A stretch of 64,000 bases of DNA from Intrasporangiaceae bacterium. GTDB lineage: Bacteria; Actinomycetota; Actinomycetes; Actinomycetales; Dermatophilaceae. Positions 17,710-26,590 of this stretch are shown piece by piece (within the stretch, counting starts at the first letter, position 1; every line of letters starts with the position of its first letter). Position numbers and translations under genes: made by a program. Where the stretch lies: positions 62,001 through 126,000 of the forward strand of contig JAJPIW010000016.1 in NCBI GenBank assembly GCA_021324575.1. The letters run 5' to 3'. Below the pieces are notes generated by a model. It ran no database searches. It saw nothing but the letters and a program-made list of their open reading frames with translations, and was not told the origin of the DNA.

Positions 17710-17880
17710 TCAGACGCTGGTGCCGACCCGGTTGAACAGGTTGCTCAGGTTGGTTCCCAGGAGGGTCACCGCGGCGATGATGACGATGGCGATGAGGGCG
17801 ACCATGAGGCCGTACTCAACCGCGGTGGCGCCCTGCTCGTCGCGGAGGCGGGTCTGGAGCTTGACGAGTGCCTTGGTCAT
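17710..17880 (-). CDS. flp1: Flp-type pilin, first tandem copy
   Basis: 56 aa, short enough to be missed by length cut-offs. It begins MTKALVKLQTRLRDEQGATA and continues VEYGLMVALIAIVIIAAVTL, the Flp signature with Gly-Ala processing site and Glu/Tyr pair, ending in LSNLFNRVGTSV. The ribosome site GAAAGGA (plus-strand 17888-17894) is 7 bases from the ATG. It is the first gene of the minus-strand operon flp1-flp2-flp3-tadE-tadG-cpaB-tadZ-tadA-tadB-tadC. No prepilin peptidase gene (tadV) is in the window. Confidence 0.92.
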   Translation of the reverse strand: MTKALVKLQTRLRDEQGATAVEYGLMVALIAIVIIAAVTLLGTNLSNLFNRVGTSV

Positions 17881-18091
17881 GACCAAGTCCTTTCACGAGG
17901 GTTTGGACCGGTGTTCCGGTTCGGGAGAAGTCTCACGACAAGGGACCTGTCCGGACATCGGCTGCACAGCCCGAAGGTGGACGCTGAAAAGTCGATCCCG
18001 GAAGCTCCGAACGGTCGATCTCGACACGGGCCGTTCGGCCGATGCACAAATCGTTGCCGATCTGGATGGCCGCGATAGCGTCGGACACTCC
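17881..18091. promoter_or_regulatory. Divergent intergenic region upstream of the Tad operon
   Basis: This gap of about 210 bp must hold the promoter of the Tad operon (minus) and that of the membrane protein at 18092 (plus). The only clear element is the flp1 ribosome site. A short inverted stretch (ACCGGTGTTCCGGT, about 17909-17922) lies about 30 bp upstream of flp1 and could be an operator. I see no convincing -10/-35 pair. Confidence 0.4.
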
Positions 18092-19537
18092 ATGGCGCAC
18101 CCGGGTCCCACTCGACAGCCGACCGGGGCACACCTCGGCCGGCGCGAGGTCGTCAATCTCGCTGTGGCTGCCGCCGTGATGGCATACCTCGTGGTCACGC
18201 TGCTCGGGCTGCGGTCGCGGCCCGACGTGGACCTGTGGCTGCACCTTCGAATCGGTGAGTTCCTGCGCCAGGGCGGCCAATTCGGCCATGGACCCGACCC
18301 GTTCGTTGCCCTTGCCGACCGGCCCTATGTGCCGAGTCAGTGGCTCGCGGACGTCCTGGGTGCCTGGACTTACGGGGCGGGCGGTCTGGTGGCCGTTGAG
18401 TGGCTCCGCCTGGGGTGCGTGGTGTCTCTCGCCGCGCTCCTCGTCGCGGCGTGCCGGCTTCGCGGAGGCGCCGTGCCGGCTGCGGCGGCTGCCCTGACAG
18501 GAACCGTCGCGACGAGCGCCGGCTGGGGCGAGCGCCCTCAGCTGTTGGGGTTCGTCTTCCTGGCTCTCACCTCCGTCGCCTGGTGGCGCAGCTGGCAGTC
18601 CGGGCGGCCTCCGTGGTTGCTCATCCCTCTTACCTGGGTGTGGGCCTGCGTCCACGGGTCCTGGGTCACGGGTGTCGGCCTGGGTGCGGCCATGGTCGTA
18701 GCCATCGCACTCGACCGGCCACCCCTTCGCGACCGGCTCCCGCGGATGGCCGCCGTTCCCGTGCTGAGCGTCGCGGCGGCCGCCGCGACGCCGCTCGGGC
18801 CACGGCTGCTCCTCGACCCCTTCGAGGTGAGCTCGGCACTGACGGGCAAGGTCAACGAGTGGCAACACCCCTCGGCCGGCAACGTCCTCATGTGGCTCGT
18901 GGTCCTCGCCGCCGCTGCCGCTGCGGTCCGTCTGAAGCGCACCGGTCGGCTCAGCCTCGGACGACTCGCCCTGTGTCTCGGCGCGATCGTCCTCGCCGTC
19001 TGGATGGTCCGACTGATCGCCGTGGGCGCGATCGTCATCGCCCCAGTCCTCGCCGAATCCTTGTCCCGAGCCACCCCCCGAGCGACCACTACACCGCGCG
19101 TCACCCGCCCCGAGGGGCTCATCTGGGCTGGCGCGGTCGTCGCCGTACTCGTCGGTGGAGGCATCCTCGCGGCTCAGCCCCGACCCGCGCCCGTCGCAAC
19201 CGCGGTCTCGGCGGACCTTGGCGCGGCGCCCAGCCAGACCCACGTCATGACAGCCCCGGAGCTCTCCGGCTGGCTGCTCTGGACACACCCGAACCTCATC
19301 CCGTTGCGGGACCTCCGCAGCGAGATCTACTCACCGGCCGTCGGCGCGGCATACGAGGCGGCGTATGCCGCGAAGCCCGGGTGGCAGGCCTATCTCACCG
19401 CCCATGACGTGCAGCTTGTCGTCATCGAGACACAGAGTCGGTTGTCACGCGCCCTCGCGGGCGACACGGCCTGGGTCCAGCGCGCCCATGACACGAACTA
19501 CGTTGTCTGGCAACGAATTCAGCCTGCAGGCTCGTAG
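18092..19537 (+). CDS. Polytopic membrane protein, GT-C glycosyltransferase-like (paralogue A)
   Basis: 481 aa from ATG 18092. About ten membrane helices. The first loop holds DVDLWLHLRIGEFLRQGG, the acidic D-x-D type motif seen in GT-C-like proteins, followed by VPSQWLADVLGAW. The last 130 residues are a soluble tail containing ELSGWLLWTHPNLIPLRDLR. The same architecture occurs at 19519-20904 and 20969-22456, so this is a local family of three. The substrate is unknown; transfer of a lipid-linked sugar outside the membrane is a reasonable inference. Its end overlaps the convergent neighbour by 19 bp. Confidence 0.72.
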   Translation: MAHPGPTRQPTGAHLGRREVVNLAVAAAVMAYLVVTLLGLRSRPDVDLWLHLRIGEFLRQGGQFGHGPDPFVALADRPYVPSQWLADVLGAWTYGAGGLVAVEWLRLGCVVSLAALLVAACRLRGGAVPAAAAALTGTVATSAGWGERPQLLGFVFLALTSVAWWRSWQSGRPPWLLIPLTWVWACVHGSWVTGVGLGAAMVVAIALDRPPLRDRLPRMAAVPVLSVAAAAATPLGPRLLLDPFEVSSALTGKVNEWQHPSAGNVLMWLVVLAAAAAAVRLKRTGRLSLGRLALCLGAIVLAVWMVRLIAVGAIVIAPVLAESLSRATPRATTTPRVTRPEGLIWAGAVVAVLVGGGILAAQPRPAPVATAVSADLGAAPSQTHVMTAPELSGWLLWTHPNLIPLRDLRSEIYSPAVGAAYEAAYAAKPGWQAYLTAHDVQLVVIETQSRLSRALAGDTAWVQRAHDTNYVVWQRIQPAGS

Positions 19538-20904
19538 ACCTCATATCCCGCGACCACCGACACCTTGTGCCACGAGGGGTTGTCGGCAAGGCCCTCGGCC
19601 ACCGCGCTGCCGGTCGGGGCGACGACGAGCCCCACTCCGGTGACGACGGGTCCGATCGTGCCGTCTCCGAGGAAGTCCAGATAGGCAGCCTGGACGGGGT
19701 GGGTGAACGCGTCGATGGGGTTGCACGCCCAGACCCTCACGCCGCCCTGGGCGAGTGTCTCGGCCACCGGCTCGGTGGCCAGGACGGTCCGACCCGCGGC
19801 GAGCGCTCGGATCTTGGGCACCAGGGACGCCCCAGGCACCGCCGCCGAGTCGCGGGTGCTCACGAGACCGACGCAGAGCCCGGCGGTCACGACGCCGGTC
19901 ACCACCGGAAGGGGCGATGGGCGCCATCGACGTCGGGCTGCGGCATACGACGACCTCCGCTCTCGTTCGTCGGTGACGGGACGACCCGCGGCCGGAGCGG
20001 CGAAGAGCAACAACCAGATGCCGTTGCGCGCAGCGAGCGCCGTTCCACCGACGAGGCCCACGAGGACGACCAGCTCCCACAGTGGGGGCCGCCTGCGCGC
20101 CAGGAGGACGAGGAGGCCCAGCGCCGACACGATCATGAGCGCGTCCAGCGGATGCCGGGGGTCGGGTCTGGCCCAGAGGTCTGAGCCCCGCTGGGCAGCC
20201 TCGTTGCCGAACACACCCAGGTAGTAGCCGATCGTCGACAGACCGGCGGGGGTGGCGCACAACGCGACAAGCGAGGCTACCGCCACGCCGACCGACTCCA
20301 GCGGCCGCACCCGCAGCCGGCCGAAGGCGAGGTGCACGAGAACGAGTGCGGCGCCCACGAGCACGCCCCCATGAAGGTTCGCCCACAGGGTCAGGAGCCC
20401 GACGGCCCACCAGATCCCGGCACTCGGATGGGCGTACTGGCGGCGGAGGTGCGCGGCCAGGATAGGGAAGAGCAGGAGGGAGAAGAGCGGCAACCGGGTC
20501 ACCACCAGCGCGGGGAGCCCCCCAACGACGACGAGGGACACCAGGAGGGCGGTACGAACGGCCGAGCCCCCAACCCGGCGGGCCCCGGCTGCCGTGACCG
20601 ACAGGACCACCCCGACGACGAGGAGCTGCAGACCGACCAGCCCACGCGACCCGGCCGAGTGGGCGAAGCTCAGGATCACCTCACCCAGGGCGAGCGGACT
20701 CTCCCAGCCATGGGCGACCGGCGCGGCGGCGAAGTCGAGGGGCGGCGTGAGGTCCCCGCTGGCGCGCACCCGGTCGCCGAGGGCCACCGCCCAGAGGCAG
20801 TCGGCGCCGACGATGACGAACGCCCCGATCGCGACCAACCAGCCCGCCACCGTCGCACAGACCAACGCGGAGGCCCGGCGGGGCACGGAGTCGACTCCGG
20901 TCAC
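19519..20904 (-). CDS. Polytopic membrane protein, GT-C glycosyltransferase-like (paralogue B)
   Basis: 461 aa. The N-terminal helix is followed by ADCLWAVALGDRVRASGDL and HGWESPLALGEVILSF, which align in position with the DPDTWWHI and HEWLLDLAF motifs of paralogue C. The acidic pair is reduced (ADCLW), so activity may differ. About nine further helices follow, then a soluble tail that includes TVLATEPVAETLAQGGVRVWA. It is convergent with paralogue A, with a 19-bp overlap, and divergent from paralogue C across 64 bp. Function unknown. Confidence 0.7.
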   Translation of the reverse strand: MTGVDSVPRRASALVCATVAGWLVAIGAFVIVGADCLWAVALGDRVRASGDLTPPLDFAAAPVAHGWESPLALGEVILSFAHSAGSRGLVGLQLLVVGVVLSVTAAGARRVGGSAVRTALLVSLVVVGGLPALVVTRLPLFSLLLFPILAAHLRRQYAHPSAGIWWAVGLLTLWANLHGGVLVGAALVLVHLAFGRLRVRPLESVGVAVASLVALCATPAGLSTIGYYLGVFGNEAAQRGSDLWARPDPRHPLDALMIVSALGLLVLLARRRPPLWELVVLVGLVGGTALAARNGIWLLLFAAPAAGRPVTDERERRSSYAAARRRWRPSPLPVVTGVVTAGLCVGLVSTRDSAAVPGASLVPKIRALAAGRTVLATEPVAETLAQGGVRVWACNPIDAFTHPVQAAYLDFLGDGTIGPVVTGVGLVVAPTGSAVAEGLADNPSWHKVSVVAGYEVYEPAG

Positions 20905-20968
20905 TGGTCCACCTCACTGGCCTCGATCTCCCGACGGAGCGCCGGAACGCAGGCAATAATGCTCCCCC

Positions 20969-22456
20969 GTGACGGCTGCCCATCCGCAGGAGGGACACAG
21001 CGAGGCCAGCGAGGCTACTCGTGATGGCCGACCGCACGAGGTGCCCCCGCCGACGAAGGACTCGGCTCGTGCCTCAAGGCTGCCGCCGTGGCTCCTCCTC
21101 CCCCTTCCCGGGCTGCTGTTGCTCGGGATCGCCGTGCACACCCTGGGACCGGTCCATGACCCCGACACGTGGTGGCACATCCGATCAGGCGCCGAGCTGG
21201 CGAGGACGTGGACCTTCGTCGGCCCGGATCCCTGGCACACCTTCGCCACCCGCACGTGGATCCGCCACGAGTGGTTGCTCGACCTCGCCTTCGGCAGCGC
21301 GAACCGGATCGGCGGCCTGCCGGCCGTTGCATGGCTTCTGCCCGCGATGGCGGTGGCCGTGGCCGGCTCGGTGTATGCCGTGGTCCGGAGCCGGGCGGGC
21401 GTTCTCGTGTCGGCCGTGGTGACTGCGGCCGCGCTCCTCTCGATGACCGGGTCCCTCTCCCTTCGGCCCCAGGTCGTGTCCTTCGGCTTCGCCGCGGTGA
21501 TGGCGGGCGCGTGGCTCGACTCCTCCCGCGATCTCCGACCCCGTTGGTGGCTCCTGCCGATGACCTGGGTCTGGGCCTGCTGCCACGGCTTCTGGATCCT
21601 CTCGCCTCTCATCGGTCTCCTCGTCGCCGGAGTCGGCGTCCTTGTCCCGGGCCACCCACCAGAGCGAAGACAGCGACTGCGGCTCGTCGGGTTGGCCCTG
21701 GGGTCACTCGCGGTCGGCGCAGCGACTCCGGTGGGGCCCAAGCTCCTCCTCGCACCTTTCCAGGTCTCGACGATCACGGCATACATCCAGGAGTGGCAGC
21801 GGTCCCCCGTGACGGCTCCACCCTTCCTCGCGGGGCTGGTTCTGACCATCGGCGCCGGTCTGTGGGTCGCCCGCCGACCCAAGGAGCGGGTAGTCCCTAT
21901 GGTCCTCGTGCTGCTGGCCCTCGGCCTGGTCATCGAGAGCCGGCGGACGGTCGGCCTCGGCGGCGCGATCGTGGCCCCGGTCGCGGCAGCGGGGCTCCAG
22001 CAGCTGGTGTCCCGTCCACGCGAGCGGCGAGTGACCCTTGAGACCCTGCTGGCTCTCCTCGGTGGGGCTGCCGGCCTCGCCCTCACCGCCGCCCTCGCGC
22101 CCTCGGTCGCCGCCGCGCCGCAGGGCGTCCCCACCGGACTCAGCCCGAACCTGGACGCACTGCCAGCCCGGACGGTCGTGTGCAACGCCTACGACGTCGG
22201 CTCCTGGCTGCTCTTCGCCCATCCCGACCTCAAGCCGGTGATCGACGGTCGCACCGAGCTGTACACCGCCGCGGCCGTCCGGAGCTACCTCACCTTCGCG
22301 AGCGCGTCACCCGGATGGCCGGCGTATGCCGCTCGGATGGGCTGCAGCGCCGCCCTCCTACCGTCCGACTCGGCGATCGCCCGTGCTGTGGCGGCAGACC
22401 CAGCCTGGAGTGCCACAGGAGAAGCCCAGGGCTGGAGTCTGTACACGTCGCCATGA
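20969..22456 (+). CDS. Polytopic membrane protein, GT-C glycosyltransferase-like (paralogue C)
   Basis: 495 aa from GTG 20969. The first external loop has the clear motif HDPDTWWHIRSGAELARTW followed by RHEWLLDLAFG, resembling the catalytic first loop of GT-C enzymes. About ten helices follow, then a conserved tail (VVCNAYDVGSWLLFAHPDLK and VIDGRTELY) that matches paralogue A. The tail looks like an external domain common to this family. It probably acts in surface-glycan or lipid-linked sugar metabolism with its neighbours; substrate unknown. Confidence 0.75.
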   Translation: MTAAHPQEGHSEASEATRDGRPHEVPPPTKDSARASRLPPWLLLPLPGLLLLGIAVHTLGPVHDPDTWWHIRSGAELARTWTFVGPDPWHTFATRTWIRHEWLLDLAFGSANRIGGLPAVAWLLPAMAVAVAGSVYAVVRSRAGVLVSAVVTAAALLSMTGSLSLRPQVVSFGFAAVMAGAWLDSSRDLRPRWWLLPMTWVWACCHGFWILSPLIGLLVAGVGVLVPGHPPERRQRLRLVGLALGSLAVGAATPVGPKLLLAPFQVSTITAYIQEWQRSPVTAPPFLAGLVLTIGAGLWVARRPKERVVPMVLVLLALGLVIESRRTVGLGGAIVAPVAAAGLQQLVSRPRERRVTLETLLALLGGAAGLALTAALAPSVAAAPQGVPTGLSPNLDALPARTVVCNAYDVGSWLLFAHPDLKPVIDGRTELYTAAAVRSYLTFASASPGWPAYAARMGCSAALLPSDSAIARAVAADPAWSATGEAQGWSLYTSP

Positions 22457-22530
22457 AGAGCGCCTGACCGACCAACGTCGAGTCCGGTGGTCGACGTCGA
22501 CACGGGACGTGCCCTCGCTAGAGTCTGAGC

Positions 22531-23502
22531 GTGTCGTTCACCCGCGCCGAGCTGGCAACCGCCACTCGGATGGGCGCCTTGGTCGGATCATGGATCGGCA
22601 CCGCGGGACTAGCGACATACGCTGTTCTGCACTACGCCTCTCAAGGTTTGATCGGGGGTGACGCACATGCCTACTGGTTGGCCGGTCGTTCGTCGGCGCC
22701 GTATCTACAGGCCCCAGGTCACGCGGATGCCTTCGAGTACTCCCCGGTGTTCATCCAGGGGGTCCGCCCGCTGAGCCACTTGTCGTTTCCGACCTTCTAT
22801 GCATGCTGGGCTGGTGCCGAGCTGATCGCGTTCTGGTGGATGACGAAGGGCCTGGCATGGCGATGGCGGGTTCCGGTTCTGCTCAGCTGCGTCCCGGAGC
22901 TGTGCTTGGCGAACGTCAACGCGTTCTTCGGCATCGTGCTGGTGGCAGGCGTACGACTGCCCGAACTGTGGGCCTTTGTCGCACTGACCAAGATCACGCC
23001 AAGCGCCGTCGGCCTTGTCTGGATGCTGCTTCGAGGCGACTTCCGCGGCGTTGTCCGCGGCTTCATTGCCATCGCCGTCTTAGCGGGCGGGTCGTACGCC
23101 TTCGAACCTCAGCTCTGGTCGGAGTGGTTCCAATTCCTCCGCCACCACGCCCCCGGCTCGTCGCTGGACATCACTGTGCGTCTCGCCCTGTCGCTCATCC
23201 TTGTCGCAGCTCTTGCCCGCTTCAACCTGCGGTGGCTCCTGCCCGTACCGTTCATCCTGGCCACTCCAGTATTCGTATTCGGCTTCAGCACGAACCAATG
23301 TTTGGCGATGCTCCCGCCGACGCTGGGGGTGTGGGTCCGACAGCGTTCGGAATCCAGCGGCAAGGGGCGCGGCTCAGGGAAAGGCGCCCTTGCTGGGGTC
23401 ACCGGTGATGGTGAAGAAGTCCCGCACCCACAGCCATTGCAAGCTAAAACCCACCAGAACCCAACAGATCAGGATCAGAACGCGCAGCCGCGCGAACCGT
23501 GA
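22531..23502 (+). CDS. GT87/DUF2029-like membrane glycosyltransferase
   Basis: 323 aa from GTG 22531. An N-terminal helix is followed by GGDAHAYWLAGRSSAPYLQA and AFEYSPVFIQGVRPLSHLSF, the D-x-x-x-Y/W and Y-S/P-P pattern of GT87 (DUF2029) mannosyl- or arabinosyltransferases. Several helices follow. The last 50 residues are polar and low-complexity (GKGRGSGKGALAG) and overlap the convergent PIG-V-like gene by 129 bp, so the original stop may have been lost. The protein is shorter than typical GT87 enzymes (about 400 aa). Confidence 0.7.
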   Translation: MSFTRAELATATRMGALVGSWIGTAGLATYAVLHYASQGLIGGDAHAYWLAGRSSAPYLQAPGHADAFEYSPVFIQGVRPLSHLSFPTFYACWAGAELIAFWWMTKGLAWRWRVPVLLSCVPELCLANVNAFFGIVLVAGVRLPELWAFVALTKITPSAVGLVWMLLRGDFRGVVRGFIAIAVLAGGSYAFEPQLWSEWFQFLRHHAPGSSLDITVRLALSLILVAALARFNLRWLLPVPFILATPVFVFGFSTNQCLAMLPPTLGVWVRQRSESSGKGRGSGKGALAGVTGDGEEVPHPQPLQAKTHQNPTDQDQNAQPREP

Positions 23503-24612
23503 CGGAGATCCGGGCAAACCGGGGAAGGGCCAGAGTCCCGGGCCGCACAACAGGAGGTACCGGAAGACGCCGGCGCCAGGCCCCGTCGCCACAAGGAAGA
23601 AGAGAGAGTAGACGCCGACCCACAGGCGCCAACCCAGTCCCCAGAGGGCGGCATCGCGCTGGAGGACAACCGCTGCCTGCACGACGAGAACGATGACGAG
23701 GAAGGCAAGCAGCCCCCTGCTCTCCCAGACTCCCGGTGTCCGAAACCACGCTCCGACCTCCGGCGACGCATTTCCGCTGCGCCAGGCGTTCACCGAAACC
23801 AGGTAGGCGTCCCAGCGCCCGGTGTACAAGCCGGCGATCGTGGGCCACAGCCACGTCAACGCGATGGTGAAGGCGCCCAGGGCCAGCTGCTGCACCGTGC
23901 GCGTGCGGTTCCAGTGGCGCCTGCTGAGGAGCGCGTGCACAACGATCACGATCCCGAGGGCGATGACGATCTGACGGGTCAGCGCGATCAGGACCGCTAC
24001 GCCCGCCAGCCGAAGGAGCTGTCCGCTGTCCAGGTAGCGAATGGCGAGGGTGATGAGCAGCAACGCCAAGGACTCCGTGTAGGCCACCTGCAGGATCGGC
24101 GCTGACATGAAGGCACACAAGGAGGCAGTGCATGCCGTTGCGAGGAAACGCGATGCCGTTCGAGCCAGGTGCGTGTGCATCAGCGACACCGCGAACGCTC
24201 CGCAGATCGTGCTCACCCCCACAGCCGCCAGCGGGTAGGCCCACCCGACGGCCAGCATGAGCAGCTTCACGAGGGTGGGGTACAGAGGGAAGAACGCCCA
24301 CTGGTTCTGCGCGACGATTCCGTGAACGATGGGGAGCTTCGACGGATACCCGTGCCTCACCACCGTCGCGTACCACTGCCCGTCCCAGTTGATCGCGGTC
24401 TGCGTGTAGGAAGGCGAGGCCGGCGTGGGAATCTCGATGTGGATGTGGCCCCCCAGCCCCAACGCGACCTGATGCTTGGCCGCCAGGATCAGGAAGATCG
24501 CACCCACGACCTTCGCAACGCCGTAGATCGCGAGTGGGAGCACCAGACCTCGGAGCTGAACGCGAAGCGGCAGCGCTCTCGTGAGTACCGGAGGACGGGG
24601 GCGACGCATCAC
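23374..24612 (-). CDS. PIG-V-like mannosyltransferase, polytopic membrane protein
   Basis: 412 aa. After the first helix (about 25-45) comes the motif INWDGQWYATVVRHGYPSKL, then QNQWAFFPLYPTLVKLLMLA, the hallmark of PIG-V/GPI-mannosyltransferase-II-related proteins found in actinobacteria. Ten or so helices follow. It probably transfers mannose from polyprenyl-phosphate-mannose to an external acceptor; the acceptor is unknown. ATG 24612 was used, with ATG 24609 immediately next. Codon use looks somewhat less GC-biased than in the conserved blocks. Confidence 0.8.
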   Translation of the reverse strand: MMRRPRPPVLTRALPLRVQLRGLVLPLAIYGVAKVVGAIFLILAAKHQVALGLGGHIHIEIPTPASPSYTQTAINWDGQWYATVVRHGYPSKLPIVHGIVAQNQWAFFPLYPTLVKLLMLAVGWAYPLAAVGVSTICGAFAVSLMHTHLARTASRFLATACTASLCAFMSAPILQVAYTESLALLLITLAIRYLDSGQLLRLAGVAVLIALTRQIVIALGIVIVVHALLSRRHWNRTRTVQQLALGAFTIALTWLWPTIAGLYTGRWDAYLVSVNAWRSGNASPEVGAWFRTPGVWESRGLLAFLVIVLVVQAAVVLQRDAALWGLGWRLWVGVYSLFFLVATGPGAGVFRYLLLCGPGLWPFPGLPGSPSRFARLRVLILICWVLVGFSLQWLWVRDFFTITGDPSKGAFP

Positions 24613-24883
24613 GGCAGACTATTGGGCTGCCGGCGTCGACGCCGAGACCGCCGGCCTCATTGCGGCTCCATTCCCCTTCAACGGGCACGACGACCAGCCA
24701 TGTGGGTCTAACGTTGGAACGGCGGTCGGAGTGGGCTGAAGTCAGGTACCTTTCAACTTGTCTCCCGCGTACGGGCAGGGAGACCATCCGTGTCGACACG
24801 GTGGGGCACCGTGAACCTGTCCTGACAGGCCGGCTCCCGAGGTCATCCTCGAGGCCATATCCATGACGAGGGGAGTTCGGCAC

Positions 24884-25519
24884 ATGACCGTCACCGTCGC
24901 GCTCGTCGACGACCACACCCTCGTGCGGCAAGCGGTGGCCCGGCTGATCGAGGACGAGCCTGGCCTCATGGTCGCCGGTCAGGCCGGGAGCGCCGCCGAG
25001 GCGTTCGCCCTGCTCGAGCAGGGACTCCCGGACGTCGTGGTGGTCGACGTGTCGTTGCCCGATGGAGATGGCCTCTCACTCGTGACGGCCCTCCGGTCGC
25101 GGTCCGATCGGCTCGGGATCGTCGTCCTCACCATGCACTCCGACGACCACACGCTCATCGCCGCCCTCGAGGCCGGCGCCTCGGGCCTCGTGGTCAAGAC
25201 GGCGCCCTCAGAAGCCGTCATCACTGCCATCCGGCGGGCGGCCGAAACCCCGTCGACCTTCTCGGCCGACGGCCTCGCGACGGCCTTGCGACGACACGGC
25301 TCCGGACCTCAGCTCACCCGGCGCGAGCTCGACGTGCTCGAGCTCCTCGCCCGCGGCCTGGCCGTCTCGGTGGTGGCGAAGCAGCTGTACCTGAGCGAGT
25401 CCACCGTCAAGACCCACATCAAGCGGATCTACGACAAGCTCGGGGCACGAACGCGGGCTGGTGCCGTGATGGCCGCCGTGCGGATCGGGCTGGTGCGGCC
25501 CGAGGACGTGCGGGACTGA
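24884..25519 (+). CDS. Orphan NarL/FixJ-family response regulator
   Basis: 211 aa from ATG 24884, which has GAGGGGAG 8 bases upstream; an in-frame ATG at 24863 lacks one. The receiver has DD 9-10, D55 in VVDVSLPDGDG and Lys in VVKTAPSE. The LuxR-type domain has LTRRELDVLELLARG and YLSESTVKTHIKRIYDKLGA. It is closely related along its length to the regulator at 8307-8942, but no kinase gene accompanies it. It may answer to one of the two local kinases or to another input. It is divergent from the PIG-V-like gene. Confidence 0.9.
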   Translation: MTVTVALVDDHTLVRQAVARLIEDEPGLMVAGQAGSAAEAFALLEQGLPDVVVVDVSLPDGDGLSLVTALRSRSDRLGIVVLTMHSDDHTLIAALEAGASGLVVKTAPSEAVITAIRRAAETPSTFSADGLATALRRHGSGPQLTRRELDVLELLARGLAVSVVAKQLYLSESTVKTHIKRIYDKLGARTRAGAVMAAVRIGLVRPEDVRD

Positions 25520-25551
25520 CCGACGCCGGCAGTCGCCGACCTGCGTGCTGT

Positions 25552-25565
25552 GGGGAGTGCTCCCC
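25552..25565. terminator. Short hairpin after the orphan regulator gene
   Basis: GGGGAG (25552-25557) and CTCCCC (25560-25565) can pair, but the loop is only two bases and no T-run follows. It lies 33 bp past the regulator stop and about 120 bp before the secreted protein at 25685. It is at best a weak terminator and could be chance. Confidence 0.3.
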
Positions 25566-25684
25566 ATGGCGCCCGGGCGAGCGACCGGCATACGGTCCCA
25601 GCGGAGGTCCGCCACAGGCACGAGGGGCGGCGGACGCCCCACCGGCCGGAGGGTGCCGGTGGCCGGACAGCGAAGGGATGACCG

Positions 25685-26536
25685 ATGTTCAAGCGCACCA
25701 CCATCGGGGCGGTCGCCGCCTCAGTCGGGCTTGTGGGGGCCGTTGCCGCGGCGACGCCGTCTGCGTCCGCGGCGACCCTGCCGACCGTTGACATGGCCCG
25801 CGTACTCGCAGCCGCCCAGGTCGAGCCGGCGTGCGGCCAGACGGCCGGGCTCGCCGACAACGCCTCGACGATCCTCGTCCAAAAGGCTTTGACCGCAAAG
25901 GGATACAGCGCGACGGCCGACGGCTGGTACGGGACCGGCACGACCGCCAGCTACGTCAAGTGGCAGAAGCACCTCGGATACTCCGGCATCGACGCCAACG
26001 GGCTGCCGGGCGTCTCGTCGCTCACCTCGCTCGGCAGTGGCCGCTTCACCGTCGCCCACAAGGTCAACGACGGCAGCCGCACCGACTCCTACGGCGGCAA
26101 GCGGGTCAACACTCGCACCAAGAACATGCTCCAGGCGGCCGACAACCTGCTCCCCCGCTGGAACTTCAGCCTCGTCCAGGGCAGCTACAACCCCGGAGGC
26201 GTCTCGGCGTCGGCCGGCACCCACGACGGCGGCGGGGTCGTCGACGTGAGCGTCGCCGGGCTCTCGACCACCCAGCGGTGGGAGGAGGTCAAGGCGCTGC
26301 GAACGGTCGGCTTCGCGGCCTGGCTGCGGACGCCCGCCGAGGGCTTCGCGTACCACATCCACGCCGTCGCGATCAGTGACCCGGACCTTTGGAGCAAGGA
26401 CGGCTCGCACACCGCACGCGACCAGGTCTGCGACTACTGGCGCGGCCGCAACGGCCTCGCCTCGCACTCGGCCGACAACACCCCGAGTGCCTACCGCGTC
26501 CCGTTCACCTGGTGGGAGCGGTACAAGGGCCTCTGA
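25685..26536 (+). CDS. Secreted peptidoglycan-binding, M15-like protein
   Basis: 283 aa. The signal peptide is about residues 1-29 with cleavage near ASA-ATL. A peptidoglycan-binding-like fold follows (about 55-110: STILVQKALTAKGYSATADG, then WYGTGTTASYVKWQKHLG). The C-terminal part (130-270) has ASAGTHDGGGVVDVSV and YHIHAV, which resemble the His/Asp and HxH metal ligands of M15-type peptidases, so it may cleave cell-wall peptides or be a derived non-enzymatic form. The ribosome site AAGGGA precedes the ATG by 7 bases. A mobile-type hairpin follows the stop by 15 bp. Confidence 0.72.
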   Translation: MFKRTTIGAVAASVGLVGAVAAATPSASAATLPTVDMARVLAAAQVEPACGQTAGLADNASTILVQKALTAKGYSATADGWYGTGTTASYVKWQKHLGYSGIDANGLPGVSSLTSLGSGRFTVAHKVNDGSRTDSYGGKRVNTRTKNMLQAADNLLPRWNFSLVQGSYNPGGVSASAGTHDGGGVVDVSVAGLSTTQRWEEVKALRTVGFAAWLRTPAEGFAYHIHAVAISDPDLWSKDGSHTARDQVCDYWRGRNGLASHSADNTPSAYRVPFTWWERYKGL

Positions 26537-26551
26537 GCCTCAACGACCACA

Positions 26552-26590
26552 CCGTATGCCGTCCGCTCAGCCTGAGCGGACGGCATACGG
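26552..26590. repeat. Inverted-repeat hairpin carrying the CGTATGCCG word (copy 1)
   Basis: Left arm CCGTATGCCGTCCGCTCAG (26552-26570) pairs perfectly with the right arm (26572-26590) around a single central base: a 19-bp inverted repeat, with a workable loop AGCCT. The outer 10 bases contain the dispersed word GTATGCCG in both orientations. It sits where a plus-strand and a minus-strand gene converge, and the stop codon of the minus-strand GT87 gene lies inside it, so it probably serves as a bidirectional terminator. Related copies are at 28035 and 32711. Confidence 0.9.
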
